Shown: positions 44,578-54,285, numbered from the stretch's first letter. The stretch is 64,000 bases of DNA from Nocardiopsis sinuspersici (GCA_008638415.1 VWVT01000017.1:1-64000); one strand, 5' to 3'. Numbers and translations are program-made. The notes: generated by a model not told the origin, from the sequence alone.

Positions 44578-45225
44578 TCAGCCCAGGACCCGGTTGTGGT
44601 AGCCGGACACCCTGGTGAACCCCGCACGCTCGTACAGGCGCAGGGCCGGGGCGTTGTCCGCGACCACGCACAGGTAGGCCCTGCGCGCGCCCTTGTCGTG
44701 TGACCAGCGCAACAGGTCGGCCAGGATCCCGGTGGCCACGCCCCTGCCGCGCGCCCCGGGCTCGGTGAACATGGCGCAGACGCCCACCGACTCCCCGTCC
44801 AGCACCGCGGCGCCCCTGCCGCCTCCGGCGGCGGCGTAGGCGGCGTCGACCCCGCCGAGGATGCGCGTCAGGTCCAGGCCCGACCAGGCCGCTCCGGGCG
44901 CGGTCGAGACCGAGGAGGTTCCGGGGGCCTCGGGAGGCTCGCCGAGGTCACGGGCCAGGACCAGCGTGGGCTCCACCACCGCGTACCCGTGCCCGGCCAG
45001 GCGCCGGTCGACCTCCTCCTCCCCCGGCCACACCTGCACGCAGGGCCGCACCCCGCGCCCGGTGTAGTAGGCGGTGACCTCGGACACGTCCGCGCCGGGG
45101 TCCATCACCAGCGCGCAGTTGGCGCGTTTGGTGATCCCCTCGGCGAACCCGAACCGCCAGCCGCCGCGCTCCTCGACCTCGAAGGGCGGCCAGTCCCGCG
45201 TCACCCGCCGTGCCCACTCGTGCAT
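44578..45225 (-). CDS. GNAT-family N-acetyltransferase
   Basis: The 215-residue protein has its acetyltransferase domain in the C-terminal half: VGVCAMFTEPGARGRGVATGILADLLRWS (GxxGxG/A acetyl-CoA loop) and AYLCVVADNAPALRLYERAGF. The N-terminal half is a degenerate GNAT-like repeat (RANCALVMDPGADVSEVTAYYTGRGVRPCVQVWPGEEEVDRRLAGHGYAVVEPTLVL). The acceptor is unknown. ATG at 45225. Confidence 0.88.
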   Translation of the reverse strand: MHEWARRVTRDWPPFEVEERGGWRFGFAEGITKRANCALVMDPGADVSEVTAYYTGRGVRPCVQVWPGEEEVDRRLAGHGYAVVEPTLVLARDLGEPPEAPGTSSVSTAPGAAWSGLDLTRILGGVDAAYAAAGGGRGAAVLDGESVGVCAMFTEPGARGRGVATGILADLLRWSHDKGARRAYLCVVADNAPALRLYERAGFTRVSGYHNRVLG

Positions 45226-45367
45226 CCCCGCTCCTCTCCCAGAGCGGCCGATGCTACACGCCGGCCTCCGATCGGCCTCCGCGGAGGAGGGGCGGCACGG
45301 CTCCCGCACGCGACCGTCCTAACATGGGCGGGCACACAGAACCCGCGTCCACCTGGGAGTCCGCACC

Positions 45368-46117
45368 ATGATCGTCCTGCTGCCGCCGTCCGAGGGCAAG
45401 GCCACCTCAGGGGAGGGGCCGCGCCTGGACCTGGGAGCGCTGACCCTCCCGGAGCTGGCCGGGGCCCGCGAGAGGGTGGCGGCCGCGCTGGCGGAGCTGT
45501 GCGCGGGGCCCGCGGACACCGCCATGGACATCCTGGGGCTCGGCCCCAGCCAGACCGACGCGCTCAAGCGCAACATGGACCTGGCCACCGCGCCGACGCT
45601 GCGCGCCGCCGACCTGTACACGGGCGTGCTCTACGACCGGCTCCGCCCGACCGACCTCCCCGACGACGCGGCCGGGCGGATCCTCGTCCTCTCCGGGCTG
45701 TGGGGCGTGGTCGGCCCCGCGGACCGGCTTCCCCCGTACCGCCTGTCCATGGGTGTGAAGCTTCCGCCCCTGGGCGGGTTGGGCGCCTACTGGCGCCGCG
45801 AGCTGTCCGCGCCCCTGGGCGAGCTGGTCGGGGACCAGCTCGTCGTCGACTGCCGTTCGGCCGTCTACGCCGCCGCGTTCGCCCCCGCGAACGGCGTCGC
45901 CGTCAAGGTGCTGCGCGAGCGCGTCGTGGACGGTGCCGTCAAGCGCTCGGTGGTCAGCCACATGGCCAAGGCCACCCGGGGCGACATCGCCCGTTCCCTG
46001 CTCGTGGAGGGTGTGGACGCCGCCACCCCCGAGGAGCTGGTGGCCGCCCTGCGCGACCTGGGGCACACCGTGGAACTGCCCGGTCCGCGTGCCCTGAACG
46101 TCATCGTCCGCGACTGA
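45368..46117 (+). CDS. yaaA: YaaA family peroxide stress protein
   Basis: The 249-residue protein has the YaaA (DUF328/UPF0246) hallmarks: the N-terminal LLPPSEGKA motif, LDLATAPTLRAADLYTGVLYDRL, YRLSMGVKLPPLGGLGAYWRREL and VSHMAKATRGDIARSLL. In E. coli YaaA lowers free iron and protects DNA during H2O2 stress; the role here is by homology. It begins at ATG 45368. Confidence 0.92.
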   Translation: MIVLLPPSEGKATSGEGPRLDLGALTLPELAGARERVAAALAELCAGPADTAMDILGLGPSQTDALKRNMDLATAPTLRAADLYTGVLYDRLRPTDLPDDAAGRILVLSGLWGVVGPADRLPPYRLSMGVKLPPLGGLGAYWRRELSAPLGELVGDQLVVDCRSAVYAAAFAPANGVAVKVLRERVVDGAVKRSVVSHMAKATRGDIARSLLVEGVDAATPEELVAALRDLGHTVELPGPRALNVIVRD

Positions 46118-46589
46118 GGGACCGCACGGGAGGAAGGCCCCGGGGGAAGGGACCCCCGCGGGGGCCGGCCGGTGGCCACGGGCACGGTGGACACGGGCGG
46201 CGAGCGGTCGGAACGGCACACCGACGGGGAGCGGCCGCCGGCCACTCCCCGTAATGTAACGACTCGATATCGCGACTTTATGCCAGACCTACAGCACGTG
46301 CGGCACCATGGTCGGTGTCGGATGGATGACACATCGGATGGATGACACGGTGTTGCCGGACCAGGCGTAGCGGCGCCTGGAAACGCGGTGGACGTCCCGG
46401 AGCGCCACGGGGGATGCTCCGGTACACGCGGGAGTCGCCACACCCGCGCGGACCACGGGGCACCGGAACCCGGTGTGCCGCCCCGCCCACAGGGCGAGGC
46501 GGCACACCGGGAACGGATCGGTCCTCGTCGGCCTCGGCCGCTCCGGCCCCGACACCGTCGGGGAGAGGGCCGGCCACCACCTGGAAGGA
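46118..46589. other. Intergenic region between convergent yaaA and sigA
   Basis: No gene is supported. The stretch 46240-46350 is AT-richer and contains TCGGATGGATGACACA repeated in tandem (46318-46333 and 46334-46348), plus a CGATATCG core at about 46265. The strong hairpin at 46470-46510 is listed separately. Confidence 0.5.
46470..46510 (-). terminator. Terminator hairpin after the principal sigma factor gene
   Basis: CCGGTGTGCCGCCCCGCCC (46470-46488) and GGGCGAGGCGGCACACCGG (46492-46510) form a 19-bp stem with one mismatch and a 3-nt loop, about 80 nt past the sigA stop. Confidence 0.8.
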
Positions 46590-48293
46590 CTAGTCCAGGT
46601 AGTCGCGGAGTACCTGCGAACGCGACGGGTGACGGAGCTTCGACATCGTCTTGCTCTCGATCTGCCGGATGCGTTCCCGGGTGACTCCGTAGACCTTGCC
46701 GATCTCGTCTAAAGTCTTCGGCTGGCCGTCGGTGAGCCCGAAGCGCATGGACACCACGCCCGCCTCTCGCTCGGACAGCGTGTCCAGCACCGAGTGCAGC
46801 TGCTCCTGGAGCAGTGTGAAGCTGACCGCCTCGCCCGGCTGGATGGCCTCGGAGTCCTCGATCAGGTCGCCGAACTCGCTGTCGCCGTCCTCGCCCAGCG
46901 GGGTGTGCAGGGAGATCGGCTCACGCCCGTACTTTTGGACCTCGACGACCTTCTCGGGGGTCATGTCGAGTTCCTTGGCCAGCTCCTCCGGGGTGGGCTC
47001 GCGGCCCAGGTCCTGGAGCATCTGGCGCTGCACGCGGGCCAGCTTGTTGATGACCTCGACCATGTGCACCGGGATACGGATGGTGCGCGCCTGGTCGGCC
47101 ATGGCGCGGGTGATCGCCTGGCGGATCCACCACGTCGCGTAGGTCGAGAACTTGAAGCCCTTGGTGTAGTCGAACTTCTCCACCGCGCGGATCAGACCGA
47201 GGTTGCCCTCCTGGATCAGGTCCAGGAACAGCATGCCGCGGCCGGTGTAGCGCTTGGCCAGCGACACCACCAGGCGGAGGTTGGCCTCCAGCAGGTGCTT
47301 CTTGGCACGGCCGCCGTCCTCGGCGATCCACTCCAGTTCGTCGCGCAGCTCGAAGGTGAGGATTTCGCCGTCCTCGGACAGCTTCTCCTCGGCGAAGAGG
47401 CCGGCCTCGATACGCTTGGCGAGCTCGACCTCCTGCTCGGCGTTGAGCAGCGGGACCTTGCCGATCTGCTTGAGGTAGTCCTTGACCGGGTCGGCCGTCG
47501 CGCCCGCCGCGACGACCTGGGCCGCCGGGGCGTCGTCGTCATCGTCGTAGAGGACGAAGGACTCGTCCTCGTTGGCGGGCTTGGCGGGAGCGCCCACGGC
47601 CTCGGGCTTGGCGGGCTTGACGTCCTTGTCCCCGGACTCCGGGGGGTCCTCGACCAGTTCCAGCTCGGCGCCGGTGTGCTCGAGGTCGTCCAGGCCATCC
47701 TCGTCCTCGGTGTACTCGCCGTCCGCCGCGAGTGCGAGGTCCTTCTTGCCCGCCGTCTTCTTGGCTCCGGCCGACTTGGCCGCCGGGCCCTTGGCAGTGG
47801 TCTTCTTGGCCGCGGCCTTCTTCGGCGCGGCCTTCCTGGCAGCGGTGGGCTTCTTGGCCGCGGCCTTCTTCGGCGCGGACTTCCCGGCGGGGCCCTCGAC
47901 CTCCTCGACGGCCTCGGCGACGGAGTCGACCACCGCGGTGACCGTCTCGGGCTGCTCCTTGGCCGCCGCGGCGCGCGCGGGCTTGGCGGCCCCGTCGGCG
48001 GTCGCGGCCTTGGTGGACCTGGTCGAGGTGGACCGCGTGGCCGCCGGCTTGCGCCGCGGCGCCTTGCGCCGGGAGGATGCCGACTCGGGGACGAGTACGG
48101 TCACGCCTTCCTTCGCGAGGCTGCGGAGCACGGACTGCGCCTGCGACATCGGGATTTCGGCCTCTTCGAAGGCACGGCGCACGTCCTCGGGCTCAAGAAA
48201 GCCCTGGGACCGCCCACGCTCGATCAGCTGCTGAATGACGGGCTCTTGCAGTGACTCGGACTGCTTCGAGCGAGTCGAACTGGCAGATGACAC
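46590..48293 (-). CDS. sigA: Principal RNA polymerase sigma factor (SigA/HrdB)
   Basis: The 567-residue protein has a long N-terminal region with a Lys/Ala-rich, histone-H1-like segment (about residues 90-190; KSAPKKAAAKKPTAARKAAP) and an acidic stretch (DESFVLYDDDDDAP). Then region 1.2 (DPVKDYLKQIGKVPLLNAEQEVELAKRIE), region 2 (NLRLVVSLAKRYTGRGMLFLDLIQEGNLGLIRAVEKFDY...FSTYATWWIRQAITRAM), region 3 and region 4 (DEIGKVYGVTRERIRQIESKTMSKLRHP) follow. This is the housekeeping sigma factor, recognising TTGACA/TATAAT-like promoters. GTG 48293 is chosen because GAGAGG lies 5 bases upstream; GTG 48299 is the alternative. Confidence 0.95.
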   Translation of the reverse strand: MSSASSTRSKQSESLQEPVIQQLIERGRSQGFLEPEDVRRAFEEAEIPMSQAQSVLRSLAKEGVTVLVPESASSRRKAPRRKPAATRSTSTRSTKAATADGAAKPARAAAAKEQPETVTAVVDSVAEAVEEVEGPAGKSAPKKAAAKKPTAARKAAPKKAAAKKTTAKGPAAKSAGAKKTAGKKDLALAADGEYTEDEDGLDDLEHTGAELELVEDPPESGDKDVKPAKPEAVGAPAKPANEDESFVLYDDDDDAPAAQVVAAGATADPVKDYLKQIGKVPLLNAEQEVELAKRIEAGLFAEEKLSEDGEILTFELRDELEWIAEDGGRAKKHLLEANLRLVVSLAKRYTGRGMLFLDLIQEGNLGLIRAVEKFDYTKGFKFSTYATWWIRQAITRAMADQARTIRIPVHMVEVINKLARVQRQMLQDLGREPTPEELAKELDMTPEKVVEVQKYGREPISLHTPLGEDGDSEFGDLIEDSEAIQPGEAVSFTLLQEQLHSVLDTLSEREAGVVSMRFGLTDGQPKTLDEIGKVYGVTRERIRQIESKTMSKLRHPSRSQVLRDYLD

Positions 48294-48423
48294 AAACACC
48301 TCTCGAACGGACGTGTGGCGAGATTGTCGGACCCGGTGGTCCGCCTGGCCGGGACCGGGCACCGCGCCCTCTCCCACCTGCGGCCTGGGATCGTCCCCAC
48401 TGGAACGGGGAAGCCGTTGGTCT

Positions 48424-48474
48424 TTCAAGCGTATGCGCTCCCCGGGGGTCGGCCCCTTCAAGCGTATGCGCTCC
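48424..48474 (-). repeat. 18-bp direct repeat pair upstream of sigA
   Basis: TTCAAGCGTATGCGCTCC occurs at 48424-48441 and 48457-48474, offset 33 bp (about three helical turns). It lies in the promoter region of sigA, 130-180 bp upstream of the start. On the minus strand each copy contains a CATACG next to CTTGAA, so the copies could be promoter-like elements or two binding sites for one regulator. Confidence 0.65.
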
Positions 48475-48610
48475 GGGAGGTCATCCCCGCAGAGGATCAC
48501 CCCCGCATCGCGGGGCGGAACGGCTTCTTCACTGTAGGCAAGGCGATGGACTTGTTCGTACGGTCTGCTGTCGGTCCACCGCAGGTCCATCGCTCCGCCG
48601 CGAACCGGTA

Positions 48611-50698
48611 CTACCGCTCCGACGCGGAATCGATCACCGGAAGTTGAACGGCGAGCAGAGTGACGTCATCGTCCTGCTCATACCCATCGAGCATGCTCTC
48701 AACAAGGTACTCCAGCATCTGCTGTGAATCGCCCACCACCTCCGGAGGAGCCGACGACACCACGTCGACGAGCTCGTCGAGTCCGGAGTCGACGGACCGC
48801 TTGCGGTTCTCAACCAGTCCATCGGAATACAGGACGACGGTGTTACCGGGTTGCACGAAGAATTTGTGGTGGCCCCGCGCGGAGCTGACGCCGAGCGGTG
48901 TGTCGGGATCGGTTTCGAGCAGGGACGGACCGGCGCTGCCCGCCACGACCAGCGGCGGGAGGTGCCCCGCGTTGCTGAGGTCGAGCTGGCCGGTGACCGG
49001 GTCCAGCACGAAGTAGACCAGGGTGGTCACCTGGTCCATACCCTCCGTCGCCGAGAACATGCGGTCCAGTCCGGCGAGGACGTCGGCGGGCTCGGGCATG
49101 GAGAACGCCAGGGCGCGCAGCGCGTTGCGGATGCGGCTCATCCCGGCCGCCGCCTGGATGCCCTTGCCCATGACGTCGCCCAGCACCCCGGCGACGCGGC
49201 CGTCGGGCAGCGGGAAGGCGTCGTACCAGTCGCCGCCGACCTGCACGTTCTGTGATCCGGACCGGTAGTAGGCGGCCAGGCGCACACCGCGCACCTCGGG
49301 CAGCTCCTCGGGCAGCAGGCTGCGCTGGAGCTCCACGGCGGTGTTGTGCTCCTGCTCGTAGAGGAGGGCGCGGCCGATGGCCAGCGCGCACTGCCCGGCC
49401 AGGGCCTCCAGGAACACGCGCTCCTCGTCGGTGACCCTGCGCGGGGACGAGAAGGCGAAGCGCAGCGCGCCGATGGGGTGGCCCGCGGCCATCATCGGCA
49501 GCGCGACCCAGGCCCTCTCCGGCGTGGACCTGACGAGTTCGGCGACCTCGGGGGCGTCGTCGAGCAGCTCGGCCAGCTCGGCCGGGTTGGCGGCCAGGCG
49601 GGGCAGCCGGTCGGCGATCGCCCTGGCCGCGATGTCCGGGTGGTCGACCGGGAAGGCGGACCCGGGCAGTTGGTGGGTGTGCTCGGCGGCGACGGCGTGC
49701 AGCCGGAGGCGGCCGCGGTCCAGAAGGACCACGCACGTGTGGTCGGCGCCCACTCCGGAGCGGCCGATCTGGGACATGGCGTTGACCACCTCGTCGGCGG
49801 TGAGCGCCTCGGCCAGGTCGGAGGTGGCCTTCTGTAGGCGGGCGGTGCGCATGGCCGCCTCGCTGAGCTGCTGGTTCAGGCGCTGGCGGAGCTCGTCGGC
49901 CTCGCGCTCGTTGGTGATGTCGACGAGCGTTCCGACCCACTCGGTGGTCCGGGAGCCGTCCATGATCGGGTGGGCGCGGGCCCGGTAGTGGCCGTAGCCG
50001 CCCGAGCAGGTGCGCACGCGGAACATGGCGTCGAAGGGGGTGACGTCGAGGACGGCGTCGTCCCAGGCGCGCTCGACGCGGGCGCGGTCGTCGGGGTGGA
50101 GGGCCTCCAGCCAGCCCCGGCCCAGGTAGTGGTCCAGGTCCTGGCCGGTGATGGCCCGCCACTGGGGGCAGTCCTCGTGGACGTCGCCGCCGGGTCCGGC
50201 GGTCCAGACGATCTGGTTGCCGGCGCGCAGCAGGGCGCGCAGCCGCTGCTCGTCGCGGTGGGCGGTGGTGCCGCCGTCCACGCCGTCGTGCCCGCTCGCC
50301 CGGCCGGCGTCGTGGACGGCGATGAGGGCGACGTAGGAGTCACCGGTGTCGGGTTCGGTGACGGGGAACCAGGTGAGGTCCCACCGCTGCCCGGTACGGG
50401 TCCGGTAGCGGTCGCGCACGGCGTGCCCGTCCTCGCGCACGCTGGCCAGGCAGGCGCGGTGGTCGGCGGCGGCGGTCCGCTCGCCGCTCTCCTCCAGCAG
50501 GTCGCCCGGGGTCCTGCCCAGGCACTCCGCGGGGGTGCGGTCCAAAACGGCGGCCAGCCGCTGGTTGATCGTGCTGAAGACGTCGTCGGAGTCGAGCAAC
50601 GCGAATCCGACCGGGGAGTCGGTGAGAAGGGACTGCACCGCGTCGGGGAGTTGCGCCCCGCTGATCCTGGGCGGCGGAATGGACGTCTCGGCGCTCAA
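48611..50698 (-). CDS. PAS/GAF-sensing PP2C (SpoIIE-type) phosphatase
   Basis: Modules in order: a first PAS domain (LLTDSPVGFALLDSDDVFSTINQRLAAVL), a second PAS (QIVWTAGPGGDVHEDCPQWRAITGQDLDHYLGRGWLEALHPDD), a GAF domain (about residues 270-430; ADHTCVVLLDRGRLRL) and a PPM/SpoIIE phosphatase (GGDWYDAFPLPDGRVAGVLGDVMGKGIQAA and NAGHLPPLVV, VLYSDGLVENR, DDDVTLLAVQ) with metal-binding Asp residues. Such proteins usually dephosphorylate anti-anti-sigma factors and so control stress sigma factors. The start is uncertain: TTG 50698 has GGAGG 10 bases upstream; GTG 50782 lacks a ribosome site. Confidence 0.88.
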   Translation of the reverse strand: MSAETSIPPPRISGAQLPDAVQSLLTDSPVGFALLDSDDVFSTINQRLAAVLDRTPAECLGRTPGDLLEESGERTAAADHRACLASVREDGHAVRDRYRTRTGQRWDLTWFPVTEPDTGDSYVALIAVHDAGRASGHDGVDGGTTAHRDEQRLRALLRAGNQIVWTAGPGGDVHEDCPQWRAITGQDLDHYLGRGWLEALHPDDRARVERAWDDAVLDVTPFDAMFRVRTCSGGYGHYRARAHPIMDGSRTTEWVGTLVDITNEREADELRQRLNQQLSEAAMRTARLQKATSDLAEALTADEVVNAMSQIGRSGVGADHTCVVLLDRGRLRLHAVAAEHTHQLPGSAFPVDHPDIAARAIADRLPRLAANPAELAELLDDAPEVAELVRSTPERAWVALPMMAAGHPIGALRFAFSSPRRVTDEERVFLEALAGQCALAIGRALLYEQEHNTAVELQRSLLPEELPEVRGVRLAAYYRSGSQNVQVGGDWYDAFPLPDGRVAGVLGDVMGKGIQAAAGMSRIRNALRALAFSMPEPADVLAGLDRMFSATEGMDQVTTLVYFVLDPVTGQLDLSNAGHLPPLVVAGSAGPSLLETDPDTPLGVSSARGHHKFFVQPGNTVVLYSDGLVENRKRSVDSGLDELVDVVSSAPPEVVGDSQQMLEYLVESMLDGYEQDDDVTLLAVQLPVIDSASER

Positions 50699-51290
50699 CT
50701 GCTCGACACCTCCGGAACCGTCGATTCCCCATCCGTGTTTCGTTGGGGCTGCTGCCTGGACCGCGTGGCCCCTGTCGACCACGCGGACCGTCCACGGCGT
50801 GAAAACCGAAAGGTGGGCGGCGCCGAAGGTGACCGGGGGCTCCGCGACTCTCGGGAGTCACGCTCGATGACTCCTCTCGGCCGCTGTCACGGTTCCAAGC
50901 ATAAGACACACCCGTCCGCGCGCAACGGCCGTCGTGCCTGGGCGGCGCCCGCGATGGAGGAGCACCACTCACGGACGCGGAAGGTAAATAATAGGCCACC
51001 TGTCAGCCGTGCCAAGGTGGACGGGGAGTTTCCCCGGCGTGTTTTCGGCCCATTCTGGGCTATGAGCACTCATGATGGGTTGCACTCCACCGTTCGCAAC
51101 AGGAACGTTATATGCCCGAAATGCCCTTTTCGTCTTGCTGACCTGCGGTGATGGTGGTGTTCGAGTAAACAATGCTTCCCAGAGGTTTTGTCAACAGCGC
51201 GCCTGGAGAGGGGTTGACACTCCGTCCAGAACAAGTGGAATGGGTGAAGGTCACCGTCCAGGCCATCTCCAGCTAGGGGTGTGAGCAAGA
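50699..51290. other. AT-richer intergenic region with candidate promoters
   Basis: The stretch 50980-51180 has a clearly lower GC content than the rest of the window (for example GGTAAATAATAGGCC and GTTATATGCCC). TTGACA (51213-51218) is a perfect -35 on the plus strand, with a weak -10 (GGAATG) 17 bp on, facing the small gene at 51291. No gene with a credible product was found in the gap. Confidence 0.45.
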
Positions 51291-51578
51291 ATGCTCCAGA
51301 TCTTCCCGGTCCAGGATCTCAGGCGGATATCGGCGCGGCTCCACGGCGAGTTCAACGCCCTGTCCCGTCGCTGCGTCGAGCGCTGCGTCAGTGACACCTG
51401 GCACTGCGTCGAGCACCTGGGCATCACGGTCACACCGCACCTGGTCGAGCGGGTCGCCCGCGAGCACCTGGAGGCGATGGTGAACTCCGTACCGCCCTCG
51501 CAGACCGTCAGAAAGGCGTCACGGAGGCCGGGAACGTCCCTGTTCACCAGCCATCACACCGTTTCCGGGCCGCGCTGA
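51291..51578 (+). CDS. Small helical protein, possible three-helix bundle dimerisation type
   Basis: The 95-residue protein begins MLQIFPVQDLRRISARLHGEFNALSRRCVERCVSDTWHCVEHLGITVTPHLVERVAREHLEAMV. It is predicted all-helical with three cysteines in the middle. The HLVERVAREHLEAMV part resembles short actinobacterial proteins of the three-helix-bundle dimerisation type. The call is tentative; no function is known. Confidence 0.55.
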   Translation: MLQIFPVQDLRRISARLHGEFNALSRRCVERCVSDTWHCVEHLGITVTPHLVERVAREHLEAMVNSVPPSQTVRKASRRPGTSLFTSHHTVSGPR

Positions 51579-51698
51579 CCCACCGGACGCGGGGAGCGCG
51601 CGACCACCCGCCGTGAGGAACCGCACCCCGAGTGCGGCGGCCGACGCGGAGCCGCCCGGACGCGAATGCCACGCCCGGGGCTGGCATACGCTCGGGTT

Positions 51699-53369
51699 GT
51701 GCCCTCCCCGACACCTCCACCCACAGGTCCCGAACCGGTGCCCGACGCCGTCTTCGACGAGATGCTGCGCGCCGCCAGAGCACTGCTGGCCATGCGCCAT
51801 CCCCTCGACGCCGAGCTGGCCTTCAGCGAGATGCTCGGCGCCTGGTGGGGTGAGCGTGTCCCCGGCATGGACGTCGAACGACTGCTCGGCGAGGGGCTGA
51901 TCGCACACGCCACCGCCTCCGCCGACCCCGCCGGGCTCGGCGTACTCGCGGCGGTCACCGCGCTGGGCACCTCCTCCACGCAGCGGAGCCTGGCCGAGCA
52001 GGGGATGATCGCGCTCAGGGAGCGCGGCCTCCAGGTGCCCGAGTGGGCCTCCCAGCTCGGTGTGGCCACCCCGGTGGCCGCCTACGTCAGCAGCGACCAG
52101 TTCGGCGACACCGACGACGTGGTGTGCGTGTTCAGCCGCGACCGCCCCGGCGGCCCGGGGTCCCTGCCGCCCGAGCACGCGCTGATCCTGGTCCTGGACC
52201 ACAACGGCGGCGGCGTGCTGCGCGACGCCTGGGTGACCACCAAGGTCGAGCAGCTGCTGGAGCAGTGCCGGGAGAGGGCCGAGGCGGACGAGTTCGCCCG
52301 GTTCGCACGGATCGAGCTGACCGAGGCCCGCGCGCTGCTGTCCCGCGCGCTGGAGCGCACCGAGCAGGTGGTGGACGCCTCGGGCGACCCGGCCTCGGGG
52401 CCGACCGTGGAGCTGGTCGGGCTGAAGGTCTCGGACCTGACCGGGGGCTCCCTGGCCGCGCACTTCGCGCTGGCCAACGCACGGGTACGGGCACTGCCCG
52501 TCCCTCCGGAGGGGGTGGAGATCTCCCCCGTGCCGGTGTGGCGGCGCGACCGGCGGGCGGTGCTGGCCGCCCGCTTCCTGTCCTCGGACGAGGCCGCCGA
52601 GCTCTCCGACTCCTACGCGGCCAGCCGCTGCGTCGACCACATCATCGCCCACGGCTGCGACGTGGACAGCGGTCGGCCGATGCGCGTCAGCCCGCGCAAG
52701 GTCGAGTCGTTCCTGCTGCACTGGCTTCCCGGCCGGGTGGTGCTGCTGCCCGAGGAGCAGGAGGCCATGCCGCACGTGCTGGCGGCGTGGGTGCGCTGGG
52801 CGGGCGCGCGCGGCAATCTGCCCGAGGTGGCGGTGGGGGCGACCCTGGACGCCGTGTGGGAGTGCACCTCCGAGTTCATCCGCACCTACCGCGATCCGGC
52901 GCGCCCGCTGGGCCTGCGCCAGGAGGCGGTGCGGCGGCTGCTGCCGGACGGCGACTTCGCGTCACTGGCACGGCGGATGTTCGCGTTCCCGCTGCTGGCG
53001 AGCGAGCTGGTGACGTGGGCGCCGAAGGAGTTCGACCCGGACACGCCCGAGGGCCGCCGGGCGCTGCTGCGGCTGGACCACTACGGCGAGTACGAGGCGG
53101 CCACACCGCACAGCGGCCGGCACTCCACCGGGCAGGACCGCTGGTACCGGCCGGTGACCGGAGACGACCCGGGGCGGGAGCGGGAGCTGGACCGGCACGA
53201 GCGGCTGGCCAGACGGCTGTGGCACGGGCGGCCCGCGAACCTGTGGGCGGCGGCACGCCGGATGCTGGACCGCGGCATGGACCGGCCCACGGTGCTGGCC
53301 GCGCTGGCCGGGGTGCTCGACTCCGCCACCGGCGAGGACGACCTGCGCCGCCGCCTGGACGCGCTGTAG
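51699..53369 (+). CDS. Conserved actinobacterial protein, function unknown
   Basis: The 556-residue protein is largely helical and lacks recognisable catalytic motifs. Landmarks: DEMLRAARALLAMRHPLDAELAFSEMLGAWW, VDHIIAHGCDVDSGRPMRVSPRKVESFLLHWLPGRVVLLPEEQEAMPHVLAAWVRWAG and DDLRRRLDAL at the end. I have seen similar long proteins in actinobacteria without annotation. TACGCT (51687-51692) six bases before GTG 51699 suggests leaderless translation. Confidence 0.75.
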   Translation: MPSPTPPPTGPEPVPDAVFDEMLRAARALLAMRHPLDAELAFSEMLGAWWGERVPGMDVERLLGEGLIAHATASADPAGLGVLAAVTALGTSSTQRSLAEQGMIALRERGLQVPEWASQLGVATPVAAYVSSDQFGDTDDVVCVFSRDRPGGPGSLPPEHALILVLDHNGGGVLRDAWVTTKVEQLLEQCRERAEADEFARFARIELTEARALLSRALERTEQVVDASGDPASGPTVELVGLKVSDLTGGSLAAHFALANARVRALPVPPEGVEISPVPVWRRDRRAVLAARFLSSDEAAELSDSYAASRCVDHIIAHGCDVDSGRPMRVSPRKVESFLLHWLPGRVVLLPEEQEAMPHVLAAWVRWAGARGNLPEVAVGATLDAVWECTSEFIRTYRDPARPLGLRQEAVRRLLPDGDFASLARRMFAFPLLASELVTWAPKEFDPDTPEGRRALLRLDHYGEYEAATPHSGRHSTGQDRWYRPVTGDDPGRERELDRHERLARRLWHGRPANLWAAARRMLDRGMDRPTVLAALAGVLDSATGEDDLRRRLDAL

Positions 53370-53410
53370 GGGCCGCCCCGGGCCCTCCGTCCCGGGTGGA
53401 TCCGGGGGAG

Positions 53411-54190
53411 TCAGTCCAGCATGCGCTCGCGCAGCCTCTCCACGACGGCGTCGGACAGCTTGAGCCCGTCCGAGACGTAGTCGTCGAAGGAGCCGTAGAC
53501 CTCGTCGATGTGGTCGAAGGACATCCGCAGGTACTCGGCGCGCACCCGTGTCATCGGGGCGACCTCCTCCCACTCCAGACCGCTGTGCGCGGCCAGCCTG
53601 CTCATCCACTTGTCGGTGTTGGCCTGGCGCTCGTTGCTGGCCAGGTAGTCGGCGACGACGGTCTCGCGGTCCACGCCCAACAGGCCGAGGATCAGGGCGG
53701 CGCCCCAGCCGGTGCGGTCCTTGCCCGCGCTGCAGTGGAAGACCAGGGCGGTCGGGCCCTTGGCGACGCGCTCGACCAGGTCCCGGTACCCGGTGAGCGC
53801 CTCGGCGTCGGTGACCAGTTCGCGGTAGACCCCGTGCATGAAGCGCTCGGCGGCACCGTCGGCGAACATGCTCCGGGCCTTCTCGGGATCGGCGAGGGAC
53901 AGGGAGAAGTTGGCCCCGGCCGCCTCGGGGTTCTGCACGGCCACGGCCGCGTACTCGGCGCCCTCGGGCGTGATGTCGGGCAGGGTCTCGCGCTCGTGCG
54001 GGGTGCGCAGGTCGACGAGCTGCCGGATACCCAGGCCGTTGTAGACGGGCAGCTCCTCCGCCGCGATGGTGTGCAGGGCGTCGGAGCGGTACACGAGGCC
54101 GCGGCGGACGGTGCGGCCGGAGGCCGTGCGGTGACCGCCGAGGTCACGGAAGTTGGGGGCGCTGGAGAGGATGAAACCGTCGTTCGTCAC
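53411..54190 (-). CDS. Tyrosine-protein phosphatase (DSP/IphP-like)
   Basis: The product (259 residues from GTG 54190) has the Cx5R active site HCSAGKDRTGWG (Cys153, Arg159). Also present are NFRDLGGHRTASGRTVRRGLVYRSDAL, IRQLVDLRTPHERETLPDI and the helical tail, typical of MptpB/IphP-type tyrosine and lipid phosphatases. TATCGT ends 7 bases before the GTG, pointing to a leaderless mRNA; ATG 54208 six codons upstream is the alternative. Cytoplasmic; the substrate is not evident. Confidence 0.88.
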   Translation of the reverse strand: MTNDGFILSSAPNFRDLGGHRTASGRTVRRGLVYRSDALHTIAAEELPVYNGLGIRQLVDLRTPHERETLPDITPEGAEYAAVAVQNPEAAGANFSLSLADPEKARSMFADGAAERFMHGVYRELVTDAEALTGYRDLVERVAKGPTALVFHCSAGKDRTGWGAALILGLLGVDRETVVADYLASNERQANTDKWMSRLAAHSGLEWEEVAPMTRVRAEYLRMSFDHIDEVYGSFDDYVSDGLKLSDAVVERLRERMLD

Positions 54191-54285
54191 ATCCGCGACG
54201 ATACCCATCCGTCCCAGAGCCCCTCCAGCCGACGTCCGCCCTCTCGGGGAACGGCGGTCGGGCGCCCGCCCCACCACCGTGGCGG

